Shown here piece after piece: positions 1 to 13,579 of a DNA stretch of 64,000 bases; within the stretch, counting starts at the first letter, position 1; each line of letters opens with the position of its first letter. Source of the DNA: Stichopus chloronotus (taxonomy: Eukaryota > Echinodermata > Holothuroidea > Aspidochirotida > Stichopodidae); contig CM037850.1 in NCBI GenBank assembly GCA_021234535.1, positions 1,054,001 through 1,118,000 of the forward strand, given 5' to 3'. Position numbers and translations under genes: made by a program. The notes beneath the pieces are model-generated. The model saw only the letters and a list, made by a program, of their open reading frames with translations. It searched no databases and was not told the origin of the DNA.

Positions 1-1904
1 TTGTTCAGAAAGATAACCAGTGCATCCCTTGACTTTCCCTTGACTTTCAAAGGTACAGTATCAGGATCACACACAACTATAAACAGAATGATCTTCACTT
101 CACTGCAATGGTGATGAAGGCACACACTGCTACTTCTGTTTACAGATGAAGGATAGCCAATCACAGTGACTTCTCAGCAAACAACATATATTTACACCAA
201 TCTAACAGTAATGCATCCTATGCAAAACCTCAATACAATATGCTACACTAACTCACTGGATGCAGGCCTATGAGGAGATGACAAAAATCAGCCACTGGAA
301 CCAAAGGCGATTGATTCCAATTCAATCAATTGTGTACCTCAATCTTTTTGACAACAATGTCTGTGAGATTGAAGAGAATAACTGTTGACAGTTAAATGGG
401 AATTCATTCATCCATTTAGTACATGGACAAAGCCACAAATTATACTCGATCCACTGAGTTGTGAAAGAACTTGGATTGTCAGCGGGATGGCAGCAGAGTG
501 AAGATGCTTTACTTAGAAAGTTGAGGGGAGAGAAAGATTGTAACAATGAACGAAGAACATAAGGGACTACTTTAACTAACAATGGATGACTGGCCTTCCC
601 AAGATAGACCAGGGAGGTGCAAGAGAAGGAGATACAACAGGACAGTTAAGTTATGCTAATCCTGTTAGATTTTCTTTCTTGTGATAACTTGCAATTCATA
701 AAGGGATGAGAACAGCTTAGAGTGACGTTTTACTTTTGTGTGATGTATCTCACTTAACTAGGGACATCCAAGTATTTTCATTCACACCCACTTATACTCT
801 TTGACAAGGATTGGATGGCGAAAAGCTTTGATGCGAGGTTCACTGCCGACTAACACCTCAAAACCACTGTCTAAACATTGAAACGACTGGCTATCTCTTT
901 GGAATCAAGACAGACTGGTATATAAGAATAAGATACAGACCTTTGCCATATATATGCAAATGACTAAAATGATCATAAGACTATATTTTACTGTTGCATT
1001 TTATCAATTTTCACTGATTTTTGCAAGTTTGCAGAGGGTGTATCCATGTTCAATAAGTTACACAACAATTTTTCTACTGCGGTAGGCGTCAGACCGCGTC
1101 GGAAGTTGAAAACTGATTTTCAAGAATAACTACTGGCAATGCTATAGCTATAAACAAACTTTTTCGATAGGTAATTTACAACGGAGTAGACAACATAGAT
1201 CTTTTACGTTAAGTTCCTCATACCCTTTAATCCCAATGAATCTGCAAGAGGTGAACAAAAATGACTATTACAGTGGAAATTAGGCTGCCTCAAAAGAAGA
1301 GGCTTCTGTTGTATCTCCTTCTCAATCGCACCTCCCTAGTTAGACTATGTCAGTCAGTGCTCACAGTTAAACAGAACAAGTGCCTAGGATGTTGTAAACG
1401 CATATTATGGAATGCTACACATAATGGAGGAATGTATTAGGATTTAACATTTGCATACATTGTTTTGGTCAAAAGATTAACATGCCTATGACATGCCTAC
1501 TAGTCTCAGTCTATGGTATGCTAATTTATTCTCAGGCTTGTAATCTTGGAAGAAACTTACAGTAGTGGTCAAGCAGCTGAATAAGAAGAAAAACAAACTG
1601 TAAAGTTGAGAAGGCAAAATTTTCTTGACGAAAAGTAACTTCATACGGTGATTGTGCACTTGTAAGTTAAAGCACAATTTTCCAAAGTTGATACAGACCC
1701 CACCCTCTCCATATCTAGGCTATACCGCCCATTTGGTCCCTTCGGAAGAGAGGACTGGACCCACCGGTGGGCATAGTTGACAATGGACCAGTTTACCAAT
1801 ACAAACTTTAGCAATGTTGGGGACATTGATTAAGTTTGTAGTTCACAAACCTCTCTTGTGTATTACAGACTGAGTGTATTACATTTGTGAACAAGCTTCA
1901 ATAT
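1..1904. other. No recognised feature
   Basis: AT-rich DNA with only short chance open frames (longest about 86 codons, minus strand). No repeats, RNA genes or coding signals were recognised. Confidence 0.5.
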
Positions 1905-2155
1905 TTGTGAAAACAGAATGACAGATTATTCAAGTTTCCCACAGATAGAAATTCAGCTATTTGTTGCAGAAGGATAATTTGTTCACTGGCCCAAACATTT
2001 AAAACTTCAAATGATGAATCTTCTGTAATGTTTTCAGATCAAACTTAAAATTTCAGATGTTTATTGATGGGCCGGAATGGTTTAGGAACGACTAAAGTTG
2101 TTTTTTGTGTCCAATATCCATGTTGGTGCACTTTTAATAGCTTATTTCCCTTTAA
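1905..2155. mobile_element. Truncated or diverged copy of the TTAA MITE
   Basis: The right two-thirds of the family is recognisable: a block starting near the diverged ATGACAGATTATTCAAG, a shared TTCAGCTATTTGTTGC stretch, and the conserved right end TTATTTCCCTTTAA at 2142-2155. The left terminal inverted repeat is not recognisable. This copy is more diverged than the other two. Confidence 0.6.
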
Positions 2156-2869
2156 AGTTTCCACATTAATCTGAACCAAAGCTAGGTCACTATTACAAGT
2201 ATGCAAGATTCAAAAGTGTGACTACTTTCATACTTGGTTGACACCAGTGATTAGCATATATTACAGTACAGTCTCCACATTAAAAGAACTGCCTTCAGGT
2301 ATGTTGTATTGCCAAAATATCAATGATAAATATTTCTGATGTCGAAGGTCAAAGCAACAGTGCATCACTCACTCAGCAGACTCCCAACTTGTTGCTCAGG
2401 TGATGTACTGTATAACATTGACGCTCTCACAGAGAAAGAGCCAACCGTGCTGATGACAGGGTAATGTCATGTAATAAAGCAAAACAACTTCCTACAGGCA
2501 ACTCATACTTGCTATATCTGGTACAAGTGCATTGAACATTCAGTCCATTCAAAGTATGTATGAACTTAAAGACAATTCACAAACTATTCAAGCCAAATTT
2601 CCATCATTAAGGGATTGAAGAAACCTTTTTGATAACTTATTTCAATTCATGAATGAGTCTCAGACTCCATGCAGTTTTGACGATACTTAAACAACTCTGA
2701 TGACCTTTTACCTAATCAAATGGGCAAGGTTTCCAATACAGTACTTAATAAGGCACATCTACATACCAAGTATATAAAAAATATCCATGGTAACACAAGA
2801 TTTCCAGTTTTCAAAGGGCCTACAAAGATTCTTGACCAAAAAATGCCAGGGGTTCAGTTCTACTTGATA

Positions 2870-4045
2870 TACATTCACATGCTATAAAATGTACACGATT
2901 CCTGTCTTAAGGTATAGAGTTAACAGTGTCTGACCTCTGGAGACCTCAGATGACCTTGGACCTATGCCAAAACATCTGAGTCCTTCTACTTGAGATAACT
3001 TATAAGCAGTGCTACAAATTAAATGTTTTCATGATTCAGTGTTTGACCTCTGGTGACCTTAGGTGAACTTTGACCTTAACTAAAAACAACTAGGTTCTTC
3101 TACTTGATATTTAAGACATTTTTTTACACACTAAGTATTAAAAGTTTTCATGATTTCTATATTGTGTTAATTTTTTTCACTGTTTGACCTCTGGTGACCA
3201 CAGATGACCTTTGACCTTCACCAAAAACCATGTCATTCTTCTGTTTGATGTAATGCATTATCACACTAAGTATCCAAAGTTTCCATGATTACCATCTTGA
3301 GATATTGTGTTAATAAGCTTTTCAGTGTTTGACTTCTGGTGATCCCAGATGACCTTTGACCTCCGCTCAAAACAATTGGGTATGTTAACTTGATATAACA
3401 CATTCACATTTTTTATCAGAAGTTTCCATGATTCCTAATTTGACATTTTACATTAGCAAACTTTTGAGGTGTTTGACATCTGGTGACCTCAGATGATCTT
3501 TTACCTCCACTAAAAACAATACGTTTTTTTTTTACTTGATGTAATACATTTTCATGTTGTTAAGTTTCAAAAGTTTCCATGATTCCTATCTTGACATATT
3601 ATGTCAACAAACTTTTCAAGTTATCAGTGTTTGTTAATATTAAAAAGGTTTCCAGTGTTTCACCTAAAAGGACCTACAATGACTCTTGACCTCCTACAAG
3701 AAACACTAGGGTTCTTCTACATGACATGATGCATTCACATGGTAAGGTGTATTAAATATTTCCATGATTTGTATCTTGAGGTATGGAGCTAACAATGTTA
3801 TCAGTGTTTGACCTCTGGTGACCTCAGATGACCATAGACCTCTACGAAATATAAATGAGTTTTTCTACATTAAAAACATGCTATAAATGTTTAGATTATT
3901 CAGTGTTTGACCTCCACTGAAAACAGTAGGGGATATAACACATTCACTATACATCAAACATCCATGATTCCTAACTTGCGATATCATGCTAACAAACGTT
4001 TCAGTGTTTGACCTCTGTGACCTCAGAAAACCTTTGACCTACTTT
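2870..4045. repeat. Degenerate tandem array carrying TGACCT half-sites (DR1-bearing repeat)
   Basis: About eight diverged units of roughly 100-180 bp. A full unit has a core (GTTTGACCTCTGGTGACCTC) followed by AGATGACCTTTGACCTCCAC, an A-rich segment, a TTCTACTTGAT block and a TTTCCATGATT block. Two units carry an exact TGACCTTTGACCT (3205-3217 and 3350-3362). This is the reverse complement of the nuclear-receptor DR1 element AGGTCAAAGGTCA. Other units have one or two mismatches. No open reading frame runs through it. Confidence 0.8.
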
Positions 4046-4797
4046 CCACTGAGTTTTAGTCTGCTTGTCACAGACTCTTCAAGGTTAAACCCTACCAGTC
4101 AGATCCCCTAAAAGATCCAGTGTGGTCAGATAGACCTATAAACAGATTTAAGAAATAGGCCTAGGAGCTAGCTCAATAAAGGCCCTGCCTAACCATAGGT
4201 TTAAATGCCAATAAACTTGTCAACTTGTGAACATTGAACAACACTACTCCAGCCATTACTAGGTACTACATTTGGCTGGAGGATAATCTTCTGCACAAAA
4301 ATAATAAGAAAGTTAACTGGGCCTTCAGTCAAATTAAAAAAATTACCACCATTCGTATGACTTTAACAAAATTATACTTCATCCATGTAATTTTCTACTC
4401 ACAAATATTTCTATACAGCTCTAGGGCCTAGACTATAGTGCTTTGTGTATTAGGACCTAGGTGTAGGAAGATACTGGTGATAGATTTCCAAACTGACCCC
4501 ACAAGATTAATTCTCCCGGCACAAATTCACACACAGAAAGGTTTATCCACACACTCTTGAACTGCCAAAATATATCCCCTGCACAGTTTGCAAACATTCC
4601 GCCAATCTGCGGGGTGTCTGTTTTGCGATCTTTGGGGCCCATCAGGATCAAATACCAGTTGGACCAATTTGTGGGGCTTCGAATTTGGCTTGTTCACTTG
4701 GGATTTTGGGGATTGTAGGGGGATGGCTGTTTACAGTGGTCCTCAGGAAGTTATCTGGGTTCCTGTTGTCCGGTTTGGTCTAGTCCGCTTCAGGACG

Positions 4798-5063
4798 TTT
4801 GGTACAGATGAAAGACTGCTGAGCTGGGCAAGTCCTTGACTCCTCTCAGCCTTTAGGAGAGTGGCTGAAGACTGGGGGTTTCACTCTCTATCGGACGGGG
4901 ATATTAAATGGCAGTCAAGGGAGCAGCTTTGGGTTGCCATTGCAATTGTCTGGTATTCACCCTTGCCTCATTATCTGGACACTTATCAATAAGAGTAAGC
5001 CTGGGCCTAGCCTAGGCAGATCTCACCTGACTTGTGTTCATCCATGATCAGCATGGGTCCTTA
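4798..5063 (+). repeat. SINE-like dispersed repeat, copy 1
   Basis: This GC-richer block aligns in inverted orientation with 20107-20366. Shared segments are a CTTCAGG...GGTACAGATGA start, a GACTGGGGGTTT block, GGGATATTAAATGG, and the end GTTCATCCATGATCAGCATG followed by GGTCCTTA. An A/T-interrupted non-coding structure in at least two copies suggests a SINE or the 3' tail of a LINE. The open frames across it are shadows. Confidence 0.55.
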
Positions 5064-6282
5064 TACAGTTATAATGACACCACATGGCCCTATTGCCTAT
5101 GGGCTTCCTGTTACTCAAACTTTCAAATTCATCACAGAGTACATCGACTACAACGGAACAGCCAACACTAACAGCTTAAATGCACTGCATCCCCACAACT
5201 TTGGGTCTTACGTCGTTAGCATAAAGCCCCTGTTAGTTTACAATGAAAACAGTCTCATTCACTGCAATAATAACATAGCCTAGGTAGCTTTGCAGTTGAG
5301 TGAGTTAGACCCTTACGTTAATTTCTTAATCTTAGGGCCTATGGAGTATGGGTCCTCAACTTATTGACGAATGACATAAAGGCATGCATTTCGCCATGTC
5401 ATACTTCATAATTAATCAGGAGAGGGAAGCCGTATCTGAATTCTGATCAACTTACGTTTTACAGCCGTATGTCACTTTCGTCAGCTCGGATAACACGAGA
5501 CAGAAAGAATTTACGTAGCAACTACCACGAGCTCAGATTCTCAGAAGCAATGGCTTACGTACGTGCAGTGCTTGCTAGCTATCTGGCGCAAAGTCTCAAA
5601 TTACATGGCAGACGATACCTCCTTTGTCTCAAAAGCACAGTGTTACCGTTAGTGACGTAAAGGGTGAATATAACTATGATTTGAGTCACTGACTTCGTGA
5701 ACTCAAGAACCATTTGATGAAGATGAATTACGATAACGAGAAGACGACAATCGCGTTACAAACGAAAAAATGAATGATTCTGTAAAAACATGAAATGATG
5801 ATTAACTTGAAGTTCGACGAATTGTATCTCAGTGCTTGAAGTTGATTAATGAAAAGTTAGAGTAGAGTGTACTGATCTACGGAGCAATTTACCCAATTCG
5901 CATTTCATGCCCAAGGCATTTCAAGAGAAGAGGTTTACTAAATTTGCAGAAACTTTACACCTAGTACCTAAACTGAACAAACATCAGATTCTGCATGAAT
6001 GGCACATAAAGGAGGGGAGAAATTCAAACAACCTTCAAGCCCGAAGCTTTTACTAACGGTGGGAAGAGGCTTGGATAATTGAATGAGCAAATACTATGCT
6101 CACAAACATGCCCTAATAAACATATTTCGTCTAATTTTTAAAGAAAATCCCTTCTGTTCTAGGCCTGCAAACAAGTACAATTAGTTTCTGGTTTAACTAA
6201 GAAAAGAAACTCCAATTGTTTCTAACAATTTTGACACATATCAGTGATCTTAATACGGTTGAAGTAATTTAACATTGAAAGA

Positions 6283-6303
6283 TTTTTTTTTGGGGGGGGG
6301 GGG
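6283..6303. repeat. Homopolymer junction T9-G12
   Basis: Nine T directly followed by twelve G. Such a tract is prone to length error in sequencing and can form a G-quadruplex with neighbouring G runs only if it slips or pairs between molecules. Confidence 0.9.
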
Positions 6304-6874
6304 AAGGGAGTAGAATCCATTTGGTAAAAGCTTCCTTAAAGGGGACTGTTTTGACTATGTGTTGTATAAGAAGAGTTTTGTCTATTTGTGATTATGCAAA
6401 GTAAGTAGTAACAATTTAAAGAAAGGTGGTTAAAATTGATTGAGACGGCATGAAATTGAAGACATCAAACTCAGAAAAGTACAAAAATTTCTTCATCATC
6501 AACGTGAGATACTGCAAGATCTGCTTAAGATACGCACAGTGGCGTATCCAGCAGGGAGACCGGGCAGAGGACGTAACCCACCCCCCTGGTTCATAACCTG
6601 AAACACAAATAGGCCAGAAAGACTGGAAAATGTGATTTCCTGCAATCTGGATGAAAGATATTTCACCCCTAACTTTTTCTCTGCACGTTACGTGCTAAAT
6701 AATGGTCGTACTCGTAGTTATACTTGCCCCCTCAATTCAACCCTTCTGTCACATCCTCCCCCCCCCCCTTCCAAAAAAAAGAGAGAAAAAGCCCGGTTAT
6801 ACTACTGATCGAGCGGCCCAATATTTTTAATCAATGTTCGAGTATGAATCTAGGTATTCAGAAGACAATCTCAC

Positions 6875-7010
6875 ATGTTTATATGTAAGTAATTACATAT
6901 ACAACTATTTATAAATAAATGTAATTATACATAACTATTTACATATAACTAACTATATATATTTATTTTTTCTACATATATATTTAATTTTTACGTATAT
7001 ATATGACTTC
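6875..7010. repeat. AT-rich low-complexity tract
   Basis: A region of about 85 percent or more A+T dominated by TACATATA, ATTTATAA and TATATAT steps, with partial self-complementarity (for example TATGTAAGTAATTACATATA at 6881-6900). No gene was seen in it. Confidence 0.8.
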
Positions 7011-8173
7011 CCATGCACTGATAACAATCAGTACTTTAGAGCTGATATAAAAATAATTGCTAAACGTTACAATGATTTGGCAATAAACATTCCACATCGA
7101 TGTTCATCAAAAATAACTGCACATGTCGTGTCACAACAAAGTAAGCTGAATTGTCACGAAAGAAGATGTCGTGGGGGATTTGGGGGGAACGGTGTTTAAG
7201 TTCTCTATGGAGCCACTGGAAAAACCTTGTTGACTCACTGACTAGAGTAACACTTACTTGAATACATTTAAGAAAGTTTGTGGTGCCAATAGCAATTCAA
7301 CGGGGGATACTAATATATTGCCCCTTTGCTTTCGACTCACTTACCCCACTCCCCACGCCCCCATCATTTCACATATCCTGCATCCTTCCCTAACATTTAG
7401 AAGTCAGTACTTGTTGGTTGCAGAAGTTTGATGCTCTCCGAAAGCAAGTATAAATTTTGGCTTTGTTAGCATGTTTAATTTGTAATAGATATTAAGTAGA
7501 CTGTTGTAATTTGAGTGATTCAGGAATCTATATAGGCTATAAACATTAGTAGGCCTAATTCCCCCATTGTCCCACTTGTGCTGACATCGTTGTAACTCCA
7601 ATCCATGGTTGTATACAAGAAAAACATTTGCTGATGATGTTCTTTAAGACCGTCCTTATACTTCCACGGTCAGATTATTTCGTCAGTTCGTCAAAAGAAC
7701 ATTGTGTTATTATAACATACATTTACATTATTACTTTCAGAAGAGGTGACCCCATTTAGGGAGGGGGGAAGGGGAGCGTGGGACAGTTTCCCCATGTTTT
7801 TCTGCTGAGAGAGGGAGCAACATGCCCTATTCTCCCTAAAAAATTTCACTGCATAAATTACTGTTACCGCTAAATCATCCAGGTGAAGGGACACGATGAG
7901 GTAATATACGACTAATTTATGATAATTTAGATGAGTACAACCACATGGCATGCTTAAAGGAGGATAGAGCGTCACATCTTACATAACTGTTTGCACTTTT
8001 TCTCCAAATCGAGTAGAACTTGTCGAATCACATCTAGTTAACAGATTTGTGGAGAAAATGATCTTCAAATGACAAATTTTGCTAGAGAGAGCCCCAGTAG
8101 AGAGAAAAAAAGTTAATGTTTGAATTTTTCTCATGTCGCGGCCCGCAAGATACTATTCATGAGTATGTCTTTG

Positions 8174-8296
8174 ATGCCTCTCTCCTAGCGTGAATGTTGC
8201 TTGCTCGAAGGTTATCAATGTTTACCTGGACTCTGCAGGTAAACATCAGTGGCCGTCAATCGACAACTTTCCTTCTGCAAAGTTTAAGAGAGGCAT
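8174..8296. repeat. Nested inverted repeats with a central 9-bp perfect stem
   Basis: The inner arms TGTTTACCT (8219-8227) and AGGTAAACA (8237-8245) are separated by nine bases. The outer arms ATGCCTCTC (8174-8182) and GAGAGGCAT (8288-8296) are also perfect complements. The inner arms each contain a forkhead-type TGTTTAC motif. Confidence 0.7.
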
Positions 8297-9401
8297 AAAA
8301 ATACATCCTCCTGTCCACCTTTAAAATTAGCATAATTAGTCAAGTTTCACATCCAATAGTCGAAAACTGCAAAGAAAAAGAAACTTTTTGATCCGGCATG
8401 CACTGGCTGTGTGCATACGAATTAGTAGAAATTGTAATTAGAAATTGTAAAAAGGGTCTCGTCACGAATTTGCCAAAGTTTGCGAATTGAATAGTGAAAT
8501 ATTATTTCACTAAGGTCAATGATCATTTGTACGTGCCATAAGGGGATTCTCTCAGTTTTACCATTTGTCATTATGAGGAAACTTGACAGGTTTGAAAAAA
8601 AATAATAGTGAATTTCACAAAACAATTCAATGAGCCCCTTTAAGGTCAGCTGGGACAGGAGATGGCGGTTTGTAGCTTGTCCCTGTGACTAACAGACGTA
8701 TTTAGATCACTGTTGATATTCTCAAAATGGTGCAATTTGTGTACGGTATTCTGGAATGTGAATTTGTACCAGTAAAAAAATTTTGCACCCTTCCTGTGTC
8801 ACCGACCGGTGGAGCTCCATTTCGTGACGCAGGCATATTTCGGCATATTAAGAGAGTGCTTTTTTCAAAGGGCTGCCTCTTTCGGTCAAAGAACTGGTCC
8901 AGACTTCTTGATTCCTTTACATAAGTTCCTCAAACTTTCAAGGTCCTTTAATGACGTCACTGAACGACATTGTGTCTATTGCCACCACTGAAGTGTACAG
9001 GTTGTTCGTTCATGTTATTTCCAATGCCTCCTAAAGAGCTGCTCAAAGTATCCGTACATGATCATATACTCGCACGGGAGTTAATATTTCTGGGAAGGGG
9101 AAGGGGGTATGGATGATGTTTGCCCAAATGAAGAATTTTGAACAGCTGTTATTCTGGACCAAATGGCGTCAGATGTGTTCTTTTCAGGAGGGGGTGGGGT
9201 TATATAACAGTGTGATACGGAAATACCCTCCACTACAGTAGGACACCCAGGATTTTGCGCTGGGGGTGGGGAATGAGACCTTTGGAAGACTAAGAGGAAC
9301 GCCACGATGGGTTTACCCAGTGTATACTAGCGAGTGATAAAAATATCCCCTAAATCACAACTTGCCTCCCAAGGGTAGCCCATGGCCCGCCAAAAGGGCT
9401 T

Positions 9402-9451
9402 AATTTATTCTCTTGGCTGACTAACTTATTTATTCTCTTGGCTGACTAACT
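9402..9451. repeat. 25-bp tandem duplication
   Basis: Two adjacent near-identical units containing TTATTCTCTTGGCTGACTAA, period 25 bp. The copies are almost unmutated, so the duplication looks recent. Confidence 0.85.
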
Positions 9452-12400
9452 TTCCCGAATGAAATTCAGTATTTTTGACAGAATTTGGGAAGGAGGCATA
9501 TGCCCACCGTTAGGTCTTCGTTAAGTCATATTTGCCCGTATTGTAGACTTCCCCTGTAAACTCATTTCAGTCCATCCATACATTATGCTATCGTTTTAAA
9601 CGTTATTATACATGTTATTCTCCTGTCTCTATCTCCCCTTACTACCTTTCTTTCCCCTTGCGTCATTTATCTATTACAAAGTTAATTCGTAGCAGTTTTA
9701 GTCATCTAGTAAATCAAAGCAATAGAGATTGCACCCTTCATTCACAGACATCGGAAATCTTTCGAGGAGCCTTCAATAGAACGCACAGGACATACGAAAG
9801 ACAGATCAAAATTAAATTAAGCCTTGCAAATCTGCGTAGCAGAATATTTTTACGGACTTGGACCAAACAAATAATTTCGTAAATATGGCTTATTATGACA
9901 GAAATGTTGCTCTGACTATTTTTAGCCTTGGCGTTGTCGCTGATTATTCGTCAGCATACACAAAATGGTAGATGCACAATGAAAATTGCAGTCTTCCTTT
10001 TGCAGTGACCTTGAATTACTGAGGGTGGGCACCTGTTGATCAAAGAGAAAATAGCGCCATGCAGTTGTATGCCTGCCGTAAGCAGGCTATTGCGTGTGTT
10101 TCATTAGTCTAAAATATAATCCTACTTCATTATTTAAACATAAAAACATCCTACTTTTGTAGTTCATCATACTTGGCCTACGTGGCATACCTTCCAGTTT
10201 ACAGTAGTGTATACGGGTGTATTATGATTTTTGCCAGGACGCCATCAGCTAGAGGCTACAGCGTCTGCCCCGTAGCCTCTGCAGTTGTCTAGTAAAGCTG
10301 GAATATGAGTTGAAAATTTGTCAATTTGTGAAATTCCACGGAATATGTTAGAGTCGCTAAAAAAAAAGAGAAAAACATCGTATCAGCCCCATTTTTGCAT
10401 ACATGAATATTCAAATCCTTTCCCAATGGTCTGTTTGATTTGAAGTAACGGTGATTGACTGCTCATGCCTTCTGGGGAGAGTCGGAATTTTGTAGGGCCA
10501 ACAAAAATGTAGAGAAAATTGTAGTATTCAAAGATCTGGAAATTAAGGGCATAGTTCTCTTTCAGATTTTGCGACAGTTGATATTTTCCCCTACTCTCTC
10601 CTTTCAGGAACATTGATGTAGAACAAAGTAGATGACCAGCCGATTGCCAGTACAATTGATATTCCAGCTTTAAAATAAAATATATACCCGTATACTCTTC
10701 CTTATTAACAACATCCGTGTTGATAATTGAACTTGGACTGAATGAATTTCTATTTTTGCATTGAAAGGGGATGAGATAAATAACCTGCTATTGTTATGTC
10801 AGTAAATGTTTTCATTGAAATAGTGTGACCTCTTTGAACCTGAAAGACGACGTAGTCTAATCATTTGAAGGTTCCTGTGATAAGAATCAAACCTACATTT
10901 GTAGAACGTCAAGACGCTTGGCTATCAGAGTTAAGGAACACTTATCTTACAGATAGTGCCATACATGCACGATGATATCTTCAACTGTACAACTCTTACA
11001 AACTGTATATCAAAACAGAGGCTACCATTTGCGACGGAATCTATATCATTTTAATATAACTATATAGACACACAATTTCTTACAGAATGATATGTAGAAT
11101 AGTTCGCAAAAGGACTTAACTCGTAACGTTTTGCTAGGTATTTTGTATTTCTTTGTTGATATGTTTGTCAGTGTGTTTTGCATCAATGGGAAATGAATCG
11201 AAGTTTAATTAGTATATATGATGCAAACACTTAATTTACGAAAACATTACACAGGCAGATGAATCATGCAGTATACAGGTCTTTCATCAGACATTTTGTA
11301 GCTTACTTTTCTTCTTTTTTCCCTTTTATCCTAAGATACGTCATCTGTGTTTTATCCTACAGAAGTTATTAAATACAAGTGGCAAGAAATGAGTTCTTTT
11401 TCTGTCTCAGAGGACTTTGTAAGCCGACTATAACATGTAAAGAAATACGACAGTTATGACCATGAAATTATAATAACTGATGCTACCGATGACATTTGTG
11501 GAGACAGAAAAAAAAAGAAAATAAAAAAGAGAAGAAAACCACATAAATGAACCAATGCGGATTAAAAATATTCCACGGCAACCAAACTTGATTCCAAGGA
11601 GTGTGCTCTTTGTTTACGACGTAACTTTAGGAAGACGCGCTGGCAAATTCATCATACTGCCCTCTACATTGACGATTAAACCACCTGAGACTATTTTGCT
11701 GTTTTCTTTGTTTTACAAGGTTACTAGCTTTGCAGTACTTTAGCAGCAATGTTTTTCAAGTGTATTTGATTGCTATTTTATACTTCCTTGAAATCTTAAT
11801 TCTTTTTTAATGCACATTTGTCAATGTGCCAGTGTACCTCTGAGAATATTTTTTTCAATTGCATAGAATAGAACCTGCATATGATAGCACTTAATATACA
11901 CAAAACATTACACATGGAGACACCTCGTCAAAAAAAAAATAAAAAATAAAAACATTTGTTAGCCTTTCAATTGAACACAATTTTTTTTTTTTTATAAAAC
12001 TCAGATGGAAAGAATTTCCAGTGATTCATCTTCATGTGAAGTGCATCAACTAGCGCGATATTCTCTCTTCATTAACGCCCTTCCCTCGGCCTCACATTTC
12101 CACCGATCCAGTTTAACCATGCATGTACTTACCTAACGAAAACATTCGCACACTAACCAAAAACGGAGCCAGATAATTTTTACTTAAGCAACTTAACATT
12201 ATTTTTCTGTACCCTGTGAAATTTTACAAGTGAAGGAGTCAATATCGTGGCACCGAACTTTGGCCTCCTTGTCCAAGCGAACTTTGTATCAGACAAGGAG
12301 GGCTGCAAGTTAAGCAAACTTGTACGGAATGCTATGAGAGCAAATTTGAAAGTAAAGCAAAGGAAAGTCTCTTTGTTTACAGGGGATCATAATAGACATG

Positions 12401-13213
12401 TTATTACCTTCATGAAGAACGCAGCTACAAAACATCGAGTTTTGCTTACAAAAGTGTAAAAAATATCCCATGATAATTTATCATCATTACAGTGAGCAGT
12501 TGAGCCAATGCATATCGTGGCGCTATTTCAGAACAGCTAACACTTCGTCTTCTTCCACAAGTTCCGCAAGTGTGAGATTCTTTTTCAAACGCTACTGCAT
12601 TACACTTAAATCAAAGTAATCATTTCCACACACGCATCACTACAAAACAGTGAAACATTACATTCAAACATTCAATTATGAAAGTCTGAAATAAAGATCC
12701 CAAAATTTAAAAAAAATTCTAATTTCAACCTTCATGGTTGGAGTTCGAACTAATTCGAAAATCGTCAAACCTGTAGGCCTCTAGAAAGACTTTTCTGAGG
12801 CACCTGTCCTAAAGAAAGACAATTTTTGTCTCCATATTCTGCTCTTAAATAGCTAGCAAAAATCACACAGAATTTTGTCAAAACTAGTATAGGGACCCCT
12901 GCTCCCCGTTTGAGTTGAACAGGGTTATGGTTCAAAGGTTGCATCCACTCATATTTTTCAACATTATAATGGGACTAAAACTACATGGGCGATCACCCGG
13001 ACTGAGACATCAGAATATAATGCATATCTCACATTTTTGTCCGAGATTTTAGCTGACTCAATTAAGACCAAGGAATGATCTCTGTGTCATTGGTCACTGG
13101 TACATTTTATAGATGGTTTTCCACATACGGAGATTCACCTTCTAGTGTTTATATAATACTGTCAAGTACAGTCTGTGGCATCTTGCACACACACAGCTGA
13201 CATTCAGCTTCTT

Positions 13214-13230
13214 AAAAAAAAAAAAAAAAA
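13214..13230. repeat. Poly-A run (17)
   Basis: Seventeen consecutive A. A retroposed tail is possible, but no element was recognised next to it. Confidence 0.85.
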
Positions 13231-13579
13231 CTTGTTCATTCCACGGGGATCCCTCGAATCAATGAGAATGAGTAACGGTTACAAATAAAACCGACAAGCA
13301 GGTATTCAAAATACATTTAAAATTTTAATGAACAATTTACAATGTCTTTATTGCGTGTTTCTGTCTTTATCCTTCATTTATTACACACATGCTCTTACAA
13401 TATTAGCATTGTAGAATTTACACTTCTTTAACTTTGTTTAATGATTGTGCTTTAATTTTACTCATATTTTTAGATATTCTCTTAAACTTCAAAATCAATA
13501 GAAATTACGCATTTAGTATGGCCAACCCTGACACCAAATATATTGAATGATACCATTCTGGAATTAATGTGTTTGCAAG

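Larger units (their letters stand above)
5064..13213. other. Upstream intergenic DNA without a recognised gene
   Basis: Apart from the small repeats and hairpins listed separately, I find only short chance frames. A CpG-richer block with a TGACGTAA motif lies at about 5440-5780. Hairpins lie at 10251-10280 (AGAGGCTAC/GTAGCCTCT) and 12264-12301 (CCTCCTTGTC/GACAAGGAGG). G- and C-rich runs occur near 6750, 9180 and 9260. Confidence 0.45.

Noticed and set aside
5032..5066. Apparent minus-strand first coding exon (ATG...AAGTCAG|GTGAGA)
   Set aside because: The same ATG-containing stretch recurs at 20120-20146 inside a dispersed repeat, so it is repeat sequence and not a gene start.
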